Both the position numbers and the translations under genes were made by a program. From contig DAQP01000014.1 in the NCBI GenBank assembly GCA_002504435.1, forward strand, positions 1 to 8,374: a DNA stretch of 8,374 nt, given 5' to 3'. This document shows, in pieces, positions 1 through 6,445 of this stretch; the stretch's first letter is position 1; each line of letters begins with the position of its first letter. The notes below the pieces were generated by a model. The model was given only the letters and a program-made list of their open reading frames with translations. It did not search any database and was not told where the DNA came from. The stretch is from Euryarchaeota archaeon UBA438. GTDB taxonomy: Archaea; Thermoplasmatota; Poseidoniia; Poseidoniales; Thalassarchaeaceae.

Positions 1-164
1 CCTATGAAGGCATCAGATATTCTATTTTCCAACATATTCCAGTGTCCCAGCAAAATGAACAAAACAACTTGCTAGTTTTCGTCCGCATTACTCCCCCGTT
101 GCACGCGAATCATCTCCAACACTCGACAGTCCAAGATAGTGAGTATAAATATGCTATATTTTTT
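1..164. other. AT-rich intergenic region with no secure gene
   Basis: This stretch is clearly more AT-rich than the rest of the window. Plus-strand frame 3 is open from the left edge to a TGA at 168-170, about 55 codons. It could be the tail of a rightward gene, but its composition (rich in Gln, Asn and His, poor in Gly and Asp) is unlike the neighbouring proteins. A TATA-like element, TATAAATA, lies at 144-151. Read leftwards (TTTATA) it could start a transcript near position 120. The only leftward frame behind it is a 28-codon one (88 down to 2) with three cysteines. A T6 run at 159-164 on the plus strand could act as a rightward terminator. No tRNA-like fold was recognised. Confidence 0.35.
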
Positions 165-1001
165 CTATGATTTTCCTATCATGATAAAATCGCCATTTCG
201 ATCAATTTCCAATACGTCACCATCTTCCAGTTGGTGTATAGATTCAGGCAGTAATGGCATCGCGAATCCCGAATCATTACCTCTGCCAGAGGAGTAATTG
301 TGAGTAACCAGGACCTTAGCCTTTGGATGCCTTTCTGCAAATGAAATCACATCTGATGGCCTATGGTGATGGGGGAACTCTCCTATGTCTGGCATGCCCA
401 TCTCAAGTATCACCACATCTGCCCTCACCGCCCTCTTCTCTATCTCCTCGCAGGGACCAGAGTCCCCGCAGTGGAGTAGGCGGAATCCAGATTCATGGGT
501 CAATTCGTATCCATGTGGGTCGGTTTCGGGTGTATGGAGAACTGGAAACCTCTCGTAACTCCATCCAGTATCCTCGAGAACCCCAGACTCGCGTTCATCC
601 CACCGTGCCCTTTCCTCCAGTGAATCGGCCAGGCTTCCTGGGAAGCCCATTTCACATAAGGAGGAGAGAAACTCCCTTCCTCCGGGCCTAAGGTAGACCG
701 AAAGTTCAGAACTTCCCGATGAATCCGAGATGAATTTCCTGTCCAACAATAAGAATGGAAATCCGAACGTGTGATCAGCGTGCCAGTGGGTAATCAGAAG
801 ATGCCGAACATCCGAGGTCGATAAGCCCGATCTCCTCAGTTGGGCAAGTAGTGTTGGAGGGGTGTCAATCAGGATTTTTTTGTCGATCAATGCAAGGGCA
901 TGCATTCTCCCGTGAGGAGAGAAAGCATTGCCAGTACCCAGGAAGTCGACTCTCGCCACGACTCGCGAAGTCCGGCCTATGACTTGACCCCATCGCTCCA
1001 A
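165..1001 (-). CDS. MBL-fold metal-dependent hydrolase, RNase Z-like
   Basis: This is a 278-residue metallo-beta-lactamase-fold protein, expected to be a cytoplasmic two-metal (usually zinc) hydrolase. Visible motifs are the first strand FLGTGNAF (20-27), the metal site HWHADH (72-77), a histidine in VLHTPE (H156), the bridging aspartate in HCGDSGP (D180), an HHHRP motif (211-215) and a last ligand in THNYSSG (H234). The order and spacing resemble RNase Z and related phosphodiesterases. However, no clear RNase Z exosite arm is seen and the HEA motif after the bridging Asp is replaced by LEMGM, so tRNA 3' processing is not assured and the substrate is unknown. The start is a TTG at 1001; a GTG at 959 (MARVDFLGTG) is the alternative. 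TTG fits a promoter box centred near 1040 with a leader of about 12 bases. The gene diverges from the flavoprotein gene at 1077, which does not by itself imply a shared role. Confidence 0.85.
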   Translation of the reverse strand: MERWGQVIGRTSRVVARVDFLGTGNAFSPHGRMHALALIDKKILIDTPPTLLAQLRRSGLSTSDVRHLLITHWHADHTFGFPFLLLDRKFISDSSGSSELSVYLRPGGREFLSSLCEMGFPGSLADSLEERARWDERESGVLEDTGWSYERFPVLHTPETDPHGYELTHESGFRLLHCGDSGPCEEIEKRAVRADVVILEMGMPDIGEFPHHHRPSDVISFAERHPKAKVLVTHNYSSGRGNDSGFAMPLLPESIHQLEDGDVLEIDRNGDFIMIGKS

Positions 1002-1035
1002 TCATCAGTGGATTGCTGACCCTGCCCGGCATTTC

Positions 1036-1044
1036 TTCATAAAC
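1036..1044. promoter_or_regulatory. Candidate shared TATA-like box of a divergent gene pair
   Basis: TTCATAAAC lies in the short region between the divergent genes starting at 1001 (minus) and 1077 (plus). Read forwards it gives CATAAA and read backwards TTTATG, both TATA-like for archaea. Its centre is about 37 bases from the plus start and 39 bases from the minus start. With transcription starting about 25 bases from the box, both genes would have leaders of roughly 10-15 bases. It is the only AT-rich block in the gap, so the two genes may share it. Inferred from position and base content only. Confidence 0.4.
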
Positions 1045-1067
1045 AGAACTAGGCTCGCCGGGCCGAA

Positions 1068-1072
1068 GGTGA
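1068..1072 (+). promoter_or_regulatory. Ribosome binding site GGTGA for the 1077 gene
   Basis: GGTGA, preceded by AA, matches the archaeal Shine-Dalgarno consensus (GGTGATC) and sits four bases before the ATG at 1077, supporting that start. The same GGTGA with four-base spacing precedes the GTG start at 7426. Confidence 0.6.
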
Positions 1073-1076
1073 CAGC

Positions 1077-2357
1077 ATGTCTGACTGGAGCGCGAAGAAT
1101 CCGTATTCATCCACCCTCACGGACAATCACGTATTGAATGGAAAAGGCTCTGGCAAGGAGACTAGGCACATAGTTTTCGATTTAGGAGATTCAGGGATGA
1201 GCTACAAGGCAGGCGACGCATTAGGTGTGATTCCTAGATGCCCCCCGGAAATAGTTGAGGAATTGATTGGCCTCTGCGGTTTCACCGGTGAAGAGATTGT
1301 CGAAACCCATGTTGGAGAATTCCCAATTAGGGAGGCGCTGACAGACAAATATGAGATTCATAGGGTATCGAAGAAATGGATCGAGGCACTCGGAACTAGG
1401 TTGATTTCCGATGACGCAGAATCAGAGATTCGTATGGTAAGCAGGTCTCGCACATCCACCAGGGACGGTTCGGTAATCGTTGATTGGTCAGGAAGTGGGG
1501 AAGAAGGTGATTTGCCAGAAGGTTATGTGGAGATTGGCACACTCACCGACCCTGCTGAGACTCTGTGGAGGGAATTGACTTCAGATTCAGATTCCATGGA
1601 GGACTATATCTGGTCTCGAGACTACGTAGATGCACTTTCAGACTTTGGCCATGTTGGGTTCACCCCTCAGCAGATGGTAGAGGGAATGGACAGGCTGAAG
1701 CCAAGATTGTATTCAATTGCAAGCAGCCCGGATTTTGAACCCGGAACCGTTCATCTGACGGTCGGAATAGTTAGATACAGTCACCATGAAAGAGATAGAA
1801 CCGGACTTTGCACTGGCTATTTGGCCGACAGGTGCGAAGTAACCAATACCGAGATTGGTGTCTTCATGTCACCGACTCGTTCCTTCGTTCTTCCCGAAGA
1901 TGGTTCGACTGATGCAATTATGGTTGGCCCGGGAACCGGGATAGCCCCCTTCAGGGCGTTTCTGCAGCAGAGAGATTTGGATGGGGCCAAGGGTAGGAAT
2001 TGGCTATTCTTTGGAGATTGGACCGAGGAAGGAGAGTATTACTACAGGGACGAGATGGAAGACTGGAAAGATAGAGGGGTTCTGGACAGGCACGATCTCG
2101 CGTGGTCCAGAGCGGGCTCTGAGAAAGTGTACGTCCAGCACCTCATGGAGAAGAACGGTGAAGAGATTTGGGAATGGATTAACGGCGGCGGTTATTTCTA
2201 CGTCTGCGGCGACAAGAATTACATGGCCAAGGATGTTCACAAGACGCTCATTTCAATTTGCGCTAAGTATGGAGATATGAGCGAAGATGAGGCTAAGGAT
2301 TTCGTAGAGACCGGTTTGATGAAAACTGAGAAGCGCTATCTCAGGGATGTATACTGA
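1077..2357 (+). CDS. NADPH-dependent CysJ-like flavoprotein reductase lacking the flavodoxin domain
   Basis: The 426-residue protein has the FAD- and NADPH-binding part of the CysJ/cytochrome P450 reductase family. It would pass electrons from NADPH through FAD to a separate carrier or enzyme, possibly for sulfite reduction. Residues about 10-260 form the FAD domain, with RLYSIASS (210-217) for the flavin and GLCTGYL (243-249) for the pyrophosphate. The NADPH domain shows GPGTGIAPFRAF (284-295), SR (344-345) and K-x-Y-x-Q (350-354), which in this family contact the 2'-phosphate of NADPH, and YVCGD (375-379). The C-terminus, KRYLRDVY, closely matches the end of E. coli CysJ, whose terminal aromatic residue stacks on FAD. 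The FMN-binding flavodoxin domain of full CysJ (about 600 residues) is absent: the protein begins directly at the FAD module, with a GGTGA site before the ATG, so it was not cut by the window. No sulfite reductase haem subunit is nearby, so the electron acceptor is unknown. Confidence 0.88.
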   Translation: MSDWSAKNPYSSTLTDNHVLNGKGSGKETRHIVFDLGDSGMSYKAGDALGVIPRCPPEIVEELIGLCGFTGEEIVETHVGEFPIREALTDKYEIHRVSKKWIEALGTRLISDDAESEIRMVSRSRTSTRDGSVIVDWSGSGEEGDLPEGYVEIGTLTDPAETLWRELTSDSDSMEDYIWSRDYVDALSDFGHVGFTPQQMVEGMDRLKPRLYSIASSPDFEPGTVHLTVGIVRYSHHERDRTGLCTGYLADRCEVTNTEIGVFMSPTRSFVLPEDGSTDAIMVGPGTGIAPFRAFLQQRDLDGAKGRNWLFFGDWTEEGEYYYRDEMEDWKDRGVLDRHDLAWSRAGSEKVYVQHLMEKNGEEIWEWINGGGYFYVCGDKNYMAKDVHKTLISICAKYGDMSEDEAKDFVETGLMKTEKRYLRDVY

Positions 2358-2383
2358 CCCGTCCAATAATCAACCAAATGCCG

Positions 2384-2391
2384 ATTTAATC
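2384..2391 (+). promoter_or_regulatory. TATA box of the biotin carboxylase gene
   Basis: ATTTAATC lies 30-37 bases before the ATG at 2421 in the 63-base gap after the flavoprotein stop. This is the distance expected for an archaeal TATA box driving a transcript with almost no leader. The absence of a GGTGA site before the ATG agrees with leaderless translation. The same TTTAATNCA core recurs at 7985-7993, 34 bases before another start. Confidence 0.55.
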
Positions 2392-2420
2392 ATAGGGCTC
2401 TTTCCTCAGCAGCACATCAG

Positions 2421-3767
2421 ATGTTCAGGAGGGTGCTTATCGCGAATCGCGGGGAGATAGCTCTCAGGATACTAAGATCCCTGAGGTCAATGGGGATCGA
2501 TGCTGTCGTAATCCATGGGAAAGAAGACAGGCTTTCCCTCCCAGTAAGACTCGCTGACGAGGGAGTGTACATCCCACGTTCTGACCCACTGGCTTCTTAT
2601 CTCGACATCGAGGCAATCGTGGAAGCCGCAAAGGAAGTTGGTGCCGACGCAGTGCACCCTGGATACGGGTTCCTAGCCGAGAACCCCGTCTTTGCCCAGA
2701 GGCTCGAAGACGAAGGAATCACCTTCATCGGGCCCAGTCCTGAGGTCCTCAGGTTACTCGGAGACAAGATAGCTGCTAGGGATGCAATGACAAAGGCAGG
2801 AATACCCGTTGCAAGGGGTTCAGACGGACCTATCTCGAATCCAAAAGAGGCCGCCAAGCAGGCTGCGGAAATAGGCTACCCAGTAATTATCAAGGCTGCT
2901 GCCGGAGGGGGCGGAATAGGGATGCAGGTAGTCGATTCCCCGGATGATTTCGACAAGGCCTTGAGACTCTGCCAAGGTCGAGCTCTTTCTGCATTCGGCG
3001 ATGATAGGGTCTTCCTAGAGAAATTCATCAGGGGCGCTCAACACATAGAGTTCCAAGTACTTGGAGATGGGGAAAAGGCCATCCACTTCGGCGAGAGATT
3101 CTGCTCCATCCAGAGGAGACATCAGAAGATATTGGAAGAGGGCCCTTGGCTTTCTGAAGACATTAGGTCAGAACTCGGCTCCAGGGTAGTCGCTGGAGCG
3201 GAGGCGGTCGGGTACAAGGGACTCGCAACTTTCGAATTCCTGCGTGACACCGATGGAGAGTTCTTCTTCTTAGAGGTCAATCCGAGGGTTCAGGTTGAGC
3301 ACACTGTCACTGAAATGATTACAGGGCACGATCTAGTTTCCCTAGGAATCAGGATTGCTGCTGGAGAATCAATCCCGCTCTCCCAGGATGAGATAGTCAT
3401 TAGTGGGCACGCCATTCAAGTCAGAGTCAACGCGGAGAACCCCACCACCCTAGCTCCCTCTCCCGGGAGGCTCTGGGAGTGTCACTGGCCAGGCGGGCCA
3501 GGGATCAGGATAGACTCCCATGCACACACCGGGTATGACATGCCCGCAGTTTTCGACTCACTCCTGTCAAAGATAATATCGTGGGGCTCGGATCGTACAC
3601 AGGCCATCTCCAGGATGGAAGCCGCACTTTCTGAAACAATACTCCTCGGTGTCGACACCCTAATCCCCCTGCATCAGGAGATTCTCAGGGAGGAAGACTT
3701 CCTAAATGGGGACGTGACAATAAGGTATCTGGAGGAACATCCCGATTTGGTAGGTGGAGGCAATTGA
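2421..3767 (+). CDS. accC: Biotin carboxylase subunit of an acyl-CoA carboxylase
   Basis: This 448-residue ATP-grasp enzyme carboxylates biotin on a carrier protein using ATP and bicarbonate, the first half-reaction of acetyl-/propionyl-CoA carboxylase. Length matches free-standing AccC (about 450). The N-terminal domain begins FRRVLIANRGEIALRI and includes HPGYGFLAEN (79-88). The ATP-grasp part has K116, K158, the glycine-rich loop GGGGIGM (162-168), H208, QRRHQK (231-236), E272 and FLEVNPRVQVEH (283-294), which carries the metal-binding E285 and the catalytic R289, Q291 and E293. R335 in the C-terminal domain corresponds to the E. coli Arg338 that positions biotin. All expected catalytic residues are present. 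There is no biotin-carrier domain and no MKM biotinylation motif, and no carboxyltransferase lies nearby, so partner subunits must be encoded elsewhere. Which acyl-CoA is used cannot be told, because that depends on the carboxyltransferase. The kinase gene follows after one base, suggesting co-transcription. Confidence 0.95.
   Translation: MFRRVLIANRGEIALRILRSLRSMGIDAVVIHGKEDRLSLPVRLADEGVYIPRSDPLASYLDIEAIVEAAKEVGADAVHPGYGFLAENPVFAQRLEDEGITFIGPSPEVLRLLGDKIAARDAMTKAGIPVARGSDGPISNPKEAAKQAAEIGYPVIIKAAAGGGGIGMQVVDSPDDFDKALRLCQGRALSAFGDDRVFLEKFIRGAQHIEFQVLGDGEKAIHFGERFCSIQRRHQKILEEGPWLSEDIRSELGSRVVAGAEAVGYKGLATFEFLRDTDGEFFFLEVNPRVQVEHTVTEMITGHDLVSLGIRIAAGESIPLSQDEIVISGHAIQVRVNAENPTTLAPSPGRLWECHWPGGPGIRIDSHAHTGYDMPAVFDSLLSKIISWGSDRTQAISRMEAALSETILLGVDTLIPLHQEILREEDFLNGDVTIRYLEEHPDLVGGGN
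3756..3760 (+). promoter_or_regulatory. Ribosome binding site GGAGG for the kinase gene
   Basis: GGAGG, overlapping GGTGG at 3753-3757, lies inside the last codons of the biotin carboxylase gene, eight bases before the ATG at 3769. It favours this ATG over the GTG at 3754, which would overlap the site itself, and over the ATG at 3775. Confidence 0.5.
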
Positions 3768-3768
3768 T

Positions 3769-4731
3769 ATGGAGATGGTCATCGTTGGGAGCATTGGTTA
3801 CGATGATATTCAAACGCCCGAGGAGAATGGAAGTGGAATTCTAGGAGGGGCCGCTTCACACTCGGGACTGGCAGCATCTTTCCACATGAGGCCTCTTCCC
3901 GGAAAACCCCCTAGGATCGGCATCGTGAGTGCAGTCGGGGAGGATTTCTCCACATACCACCAGATGGTCCTCGAGGATGCAGGACTGAATCTAGCTGGTG
4001 TTGTGGTAGGCGATGGAAGGACGTTCAGGTGGTCGGGGAAGTATGATGACTCAATGGACAGAGTGACAACAATTTCGACAGATCTCAATGTATTGGAAGA
4101 CTTCACCCCGGTGATTCCGGACGCTTGGTCAGACCCAGACGTACTTTTCTGCGCAAACGCACATCCAAGGATTCAGCTTGCGGCACTCAATCAGTGCCCC
4201 GGGGCCAGAATAACTGTCTTGGACTCATTCAGGCTGTGGATAGAAGAAGAATTTGAATTACTCTCCGAAGCCATGAGGAATGTGGATGTGGTCATAATCA
4301 ACGAGGAGGAAGTCTGCTCTATCGCAGACGAGCAGGTACTTACGAGGGCCATTGCATCCGTAATGTCTGGTGAATCACTCCATGGGGGAAAGGAAGCTGG
4401 CCCTGGCCCTAGAAGCCTCATTGTGAAGAGGGGCGGCAGCGGGGTTCTGGCACATTTGCCCTGCGGAACCATAGCTCTCCCTTCCTACCCCACTGAGAAA
4501 ATGGTCGATCCAACGGGATGTGGAGACACCTTTGCCGGGGCACTTTTCGCTTGCCTGGTGGGCCACGAATCCCCTCTGAACGACTCCGAAGTCATGAGAA
4601 ACGCGTTGGTACATGCTACGGTAACCGCATCATACTGCGTTGAGCGCCTTGGTACTAAGGGGGTGAGGGGCTTGGGCAGAGGGGCTTATCATGCCCGTGC
4701 AGACAGGTACCGGAGAATAGTCGGAATATGA
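3769..4731 (+). CDS. PfkB/ribokinase-family sugar or nucleoside kinase, substrate unknown
   Basis: The 320-residue protein is an ATP-dependent kinase of the PfkB/ribokinase fold and probably phosphorylates a sugar, nucleoside or similar small molecule in the cytoplasm. The N-terminal strand MVIVGSIGYDD and the substrate-side motif GGAASHSGLAAS (26-37) are typical. NEEE (178-181) matches the NxxE motif linked to magnesium and phosphate binding. The C-terminal signature DPTGCGDTFAGA (247-258) supplies the anion hole and the catalytic base D253. KRGGSGV (220-226) is the usual strand before it. Length is normal for the family. The first substrate motif does not point to a recognised subfamily (ribokinase, adenosine kinase, KDG kinase and fructokinase are all open). 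The ATG at 3769 was chosen because it follows the upstream stop by one base and has GGAGG eight bases before it; an in-frame GTG at 3754 would overlap the carboxylase gene. The link to biotin carboxylase is operon-like but has no obvious metabolic logic. Confidence 0.88.
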   Translation: MEMVIVGSIGYDDIQTPEENGSGILGGAASHSGLAASFHMRPLPGKPPRIGIVSAVGEDFSTYHQMVLEDAGLNLAGVVVGDGRTFRWSGKYDDSMDRVTTISTDLNVLEDFTPVIPDAWSDPDVLFCANAHPRIQLAALNQCPGARITVLDSFRLWIEEEFELLSEAMRNVDVVIINEEEVCSIADEQVLTRAIASVMSGESLHGGKEAGPGPRSLIVKRGGSGVLAHLPCGTIALPSYPTEKMVDPTGCGDTFAGALFACLVGHESPLNDSEVMRNALVHATVTASYCVERLGTKGVRGLGRGAYHARADRYRRIVGI

Positions 4732-4734
4732 TCA
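4729..4734. other. Shared palindrome TGATCA forming two convergent stop codons
   Basis: The kinase gene ends with TGA at 4729-4731. The minus-strand gene ends with TGA read from 4734 to 4732. Together they make the palindrome TGATCA with no base between the genes. There is no room for an intergenic terminator, so each transcript must run into the antisense of its neighbour before ending. Confidence 0.9.
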
Positions 4735-6381
4735 CTCGAGCCTACGAACCCCGGGGATGTGGTGCTTCTCGCTACTGGGGGACGACCTTCGAAGTTGTGA
4801 GAACCTGAGGCCGGAACCAGTTTCCGACAGAGAAGCAGGCCCTCCCTCCTCACCTTCCAGAACCTTCCTGACCTTGCGATTAAGAGCGTCCTTAGCTGAA
4901 GATGGAGGTGTCAGAGCCCTCCTACTGTCCATTCTCCCAACAACATCTGCTTGGTGATCTTGGTCACTTCGTAGTCTGAGAATTTGGGATGTCCTGAATT
5001 TCTCACCCTCAGAATGCTCAACTCCATCCGAGTCCCCATACTGGGACGAGTAATCCCCCCTCTCCTTGCGACTCGCCCTGCTCTTCGGCCTAAGTAGGGA
5101 AACAATCCAGCTTGGCTTGCTACGCGACCTAGCTATTCCTCTTGTGTCTACACGGCCACCATTCATCGATGTTGCCAACTTCGAGACTCCCGGATAGTCA
5201 TCCAGGCTTGCGTTGTCAATTGATGGGGCAGCAAGCGCCTTCCTTGTCTGCGCCTGCCTCGCTTTGGCCATCCTAACCAAGCCAGGCTTACATTCCTCCC
5301 TCACGGCTTCGACTGTGGGTTCGGGCAGGGCATGGGGATTGTATGGGGCAATCGGCTCTCCGAATCTGTTATGTGCGGCCTTGATCATTTCCGAGCTAGA
5401 TGAGACTCTGGAAACAGACTCACTTGACTCATCGAAAATCCCTCCGAAAATAGAACCCTCCTCCTCTAACGGACTAGAATGAACAGGGCCATCGTCATCA
5501 TCGAACATACCACCAAAGCCAAACATATCGGCCGCACCAGAAAGGGCCGACTCAATCCTGCTCTCCGTCTGAGAGGCGGGGTCCTTCTCCCTATACCAGT
5601 CCGGGGACTCTTGCCTGCCCCAGGCTCTTTCGTAAGCCGACAAGGGCTTCTCTGGCTCGCTTGTCTCGAAGTTAGGCATTTCCTTGGGTGGAACAGGCTC
5701 TTCTTGGAACGACCTCCAACTGAACTCAGATTCATCCTCTATCTTCGTCTGCATCGGTTCTTCGATGCCAACATTCAGTTCCGGAGGTGGTAAATCACCA
5801 AGTGGGGGCGGTGCTGGCATTGGAAGGGCCATCATCGGGGGAGCTGTCCCCCCTGCGTCCATGTATGCCGGGAAAATGGGAAGCTCAGTTTCTATATCCT
5901 CCAACCCGACTCTGGCATCAGCCACGCTATCTCCGCTCCTAATACGATCAACCATCAGACACAGTCGCATCAGGGCCCCATCGCTCCCACCGATCATATG
6001 CCGTTCGTCACCATTCTCGATAACTAGCGTGGATTTCCTGAGAGAAAGGTATGACATTATGGAAATTCCACCAGCTACGAAAACCGCCCAACCAACGGGT
6101 GGGAGTAGTACGGAGTAACCCACCCCCATAGCTACGGCCCCAATAATCGGAGTCCCTCCGGGCAGGTTTGGGATTTTCATGTGCCTCATCTTAGATATGG
6201 ATTCTAAATCCATCCTGATGCCATATCCATCGAACCTCTCGAGGGTTAGCTGACGCTCGGTTAGAATTGCGCAGAATCTTCCTCTACTCCCGACCAAACT
6301 AAGGTTCCCGATTAATTCGGCTTCTCCTTCCGTCCGGCCGGGCCTAAGCCCAGCTATGTGCATCCCAGTCGTCGAGCGCAT
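4732..6381 (-). CDS. Unrecognised membrane protein: PH/GRAM-like domain split by a hairpin, with a long disordered tail
   Basis: I do not recognise a named family. From the ATG at 6381 the protein has 549 residues. Residues about 19-68 and 116-148 look like the two parts of a small beta-rich PH/GRAM-like domain, with alternating hydrophobic strands and a closing helix (LMRLCLMVDRI). They are separated by a glycine-rich hydrophobic stretch, 77-114, with PP at its centre: two membrane segments forming a hairpin (TPIIGAVAMGVGYSVLL, then PPVGWAVFVAGGISIMSYLSL). After a proline/methionine-rich linker (177-201) comes a long, mostly acidic, probably disordered region. It has two copies of an FGG-[MI]-FD motif (285-295, 310-318), a conserved-looking patch RFGEPIAPYNPHALPEP (339-355) and a basic Ser/Arg-rich tail (about 415-442 and the last 40 residues). 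The layout suggests a membrane-anchored cytoplasmic scaffold or regulator; this is inference. An in-frame TTG at 6477 would add 32 residues overlapping the upstream gene; I prefer the ATG because that extension does not look like part of the domain. Confidence 0.8.
   Translation of the reverse strand: MRSTTGMHIAGLRPGRTEGEAELIGNLSLVGSRGRFCAILTERQLTLERFDGYGIRMDLESISKMRHMKIPNLPGGTPIIGAVAMGVGYSVLLPPVGWAVFVAGGISIMSYLSLRKSTLVIENGDERHMIGGSDGALMRLCLMVDRIRSGDSVADARVGLEDIETELPIFPAYMDAGGTAPPMMALPMPAPPPLGDLPPPELNVGIEEPMQTKIEDESEFSWRSFQEEPVPPKEMPNFETSEPEKPLSAYERAWGRQESPDWYREKDPASQTESRIESALSGAADMFGFGGMFDDDDGPVHSSPLEEEGSIFGGIFDESSESVSRVSSSSEMIKAAHNRFGEPIAPYNPHALPEPTVEAVREECKPGLVRMAKARQAQTRKALAAPSIDNASLDDYPGVSKLATSMNGGRVDTRGIARSRSKPSWIVSLLRPKSRASRKERGDYSSQYGDSDGVEHSEGEKFRTSQILRLRSDQDHQADVVGRMDSRRALTPPSSAKDALNRKVRKVLEGEEGGPASLSETGSGLRFSQLRRSSPSSEKHHIPGVRRLE
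5428..5529 (-). repeat. Two degenerate copies of an FGG-[MI]-FD-acidic motif within the coding region
   Basis: Within the protein encoded at 4732-6381, DMFGFGGMFDDDD (beginning at 5529) and SIFGGIFDE (5454-5428) repeat the pattern hydrophobic-F-x-F/G-G-[MI]-F-D-acidic. They are separated by about 15 acidic and serine-rich residues. The DNA copies have diverged, so this is a protein-level repeat. Aromatic-glycine motifs in an otherwise charged linker are typical of short docking peptides. Confidence 0.5.
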
Positions 6382-6438
6382 CTCTACCGGTATAAGTTCT
6401 AGGGGCGCTGTCCACCTTCCAACCCCTCTTATTGGAAT

Positions 6439-6445
6439 AAAAAAA
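6439..6445 (-). terminator. Possible oligo-T terminator after the elongation-factor-like gene
   Basis: A run of seven T residues on the minus strand follows directly after the TGA stop (6448-6446). Archaeal RNA polymerase can terminate at such T tracts without a hairpin. The next gene downstream starts about 60 bases later on the same strand, so this may give only partial termination. The T-rich block could instead serve as an AT-rich promoter element for that gene. Confidence 0.3.

Noticed and set aside
2..88. 28-codon leftward frame with three cysteines (CSFCWDTGIC)
   Set aside because: It is very short, lies in an AT-rich block, and has no recognised family. The cysteine spacing alone is weak evidence.
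865..1110. Minus-strand open frame overlapping the hydrolase start and the flavoprotein start
   Set aside because: The overlapping frame carries the FLGTGNAF strand of the hydrolase; this frame only mirrors it and has no domain.
2421..3767. Possible biotin-carrier domain at the C-terminus of the biotin carboxylase
   Set aside because: The protein ends at residue 448 and contains no MKM-type biotinylation motif.
5684..6118. 144-codon plus-strand open frame opposite the membrane protein gene
   Set aside because: It is antisense to a gene with convincing domain structure, is Ser/Pro/Ile-rich as expected for the reverse complement of such coding sequence, and has no recognisable motif.
4732..6381. 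Possible pseudogene or frameshift because of low-complexity composition
   Set aside because: The frame is uninterrupted over about 550 codons with consistent codon use, and the membrane hairpin and flanking strands are coherent.
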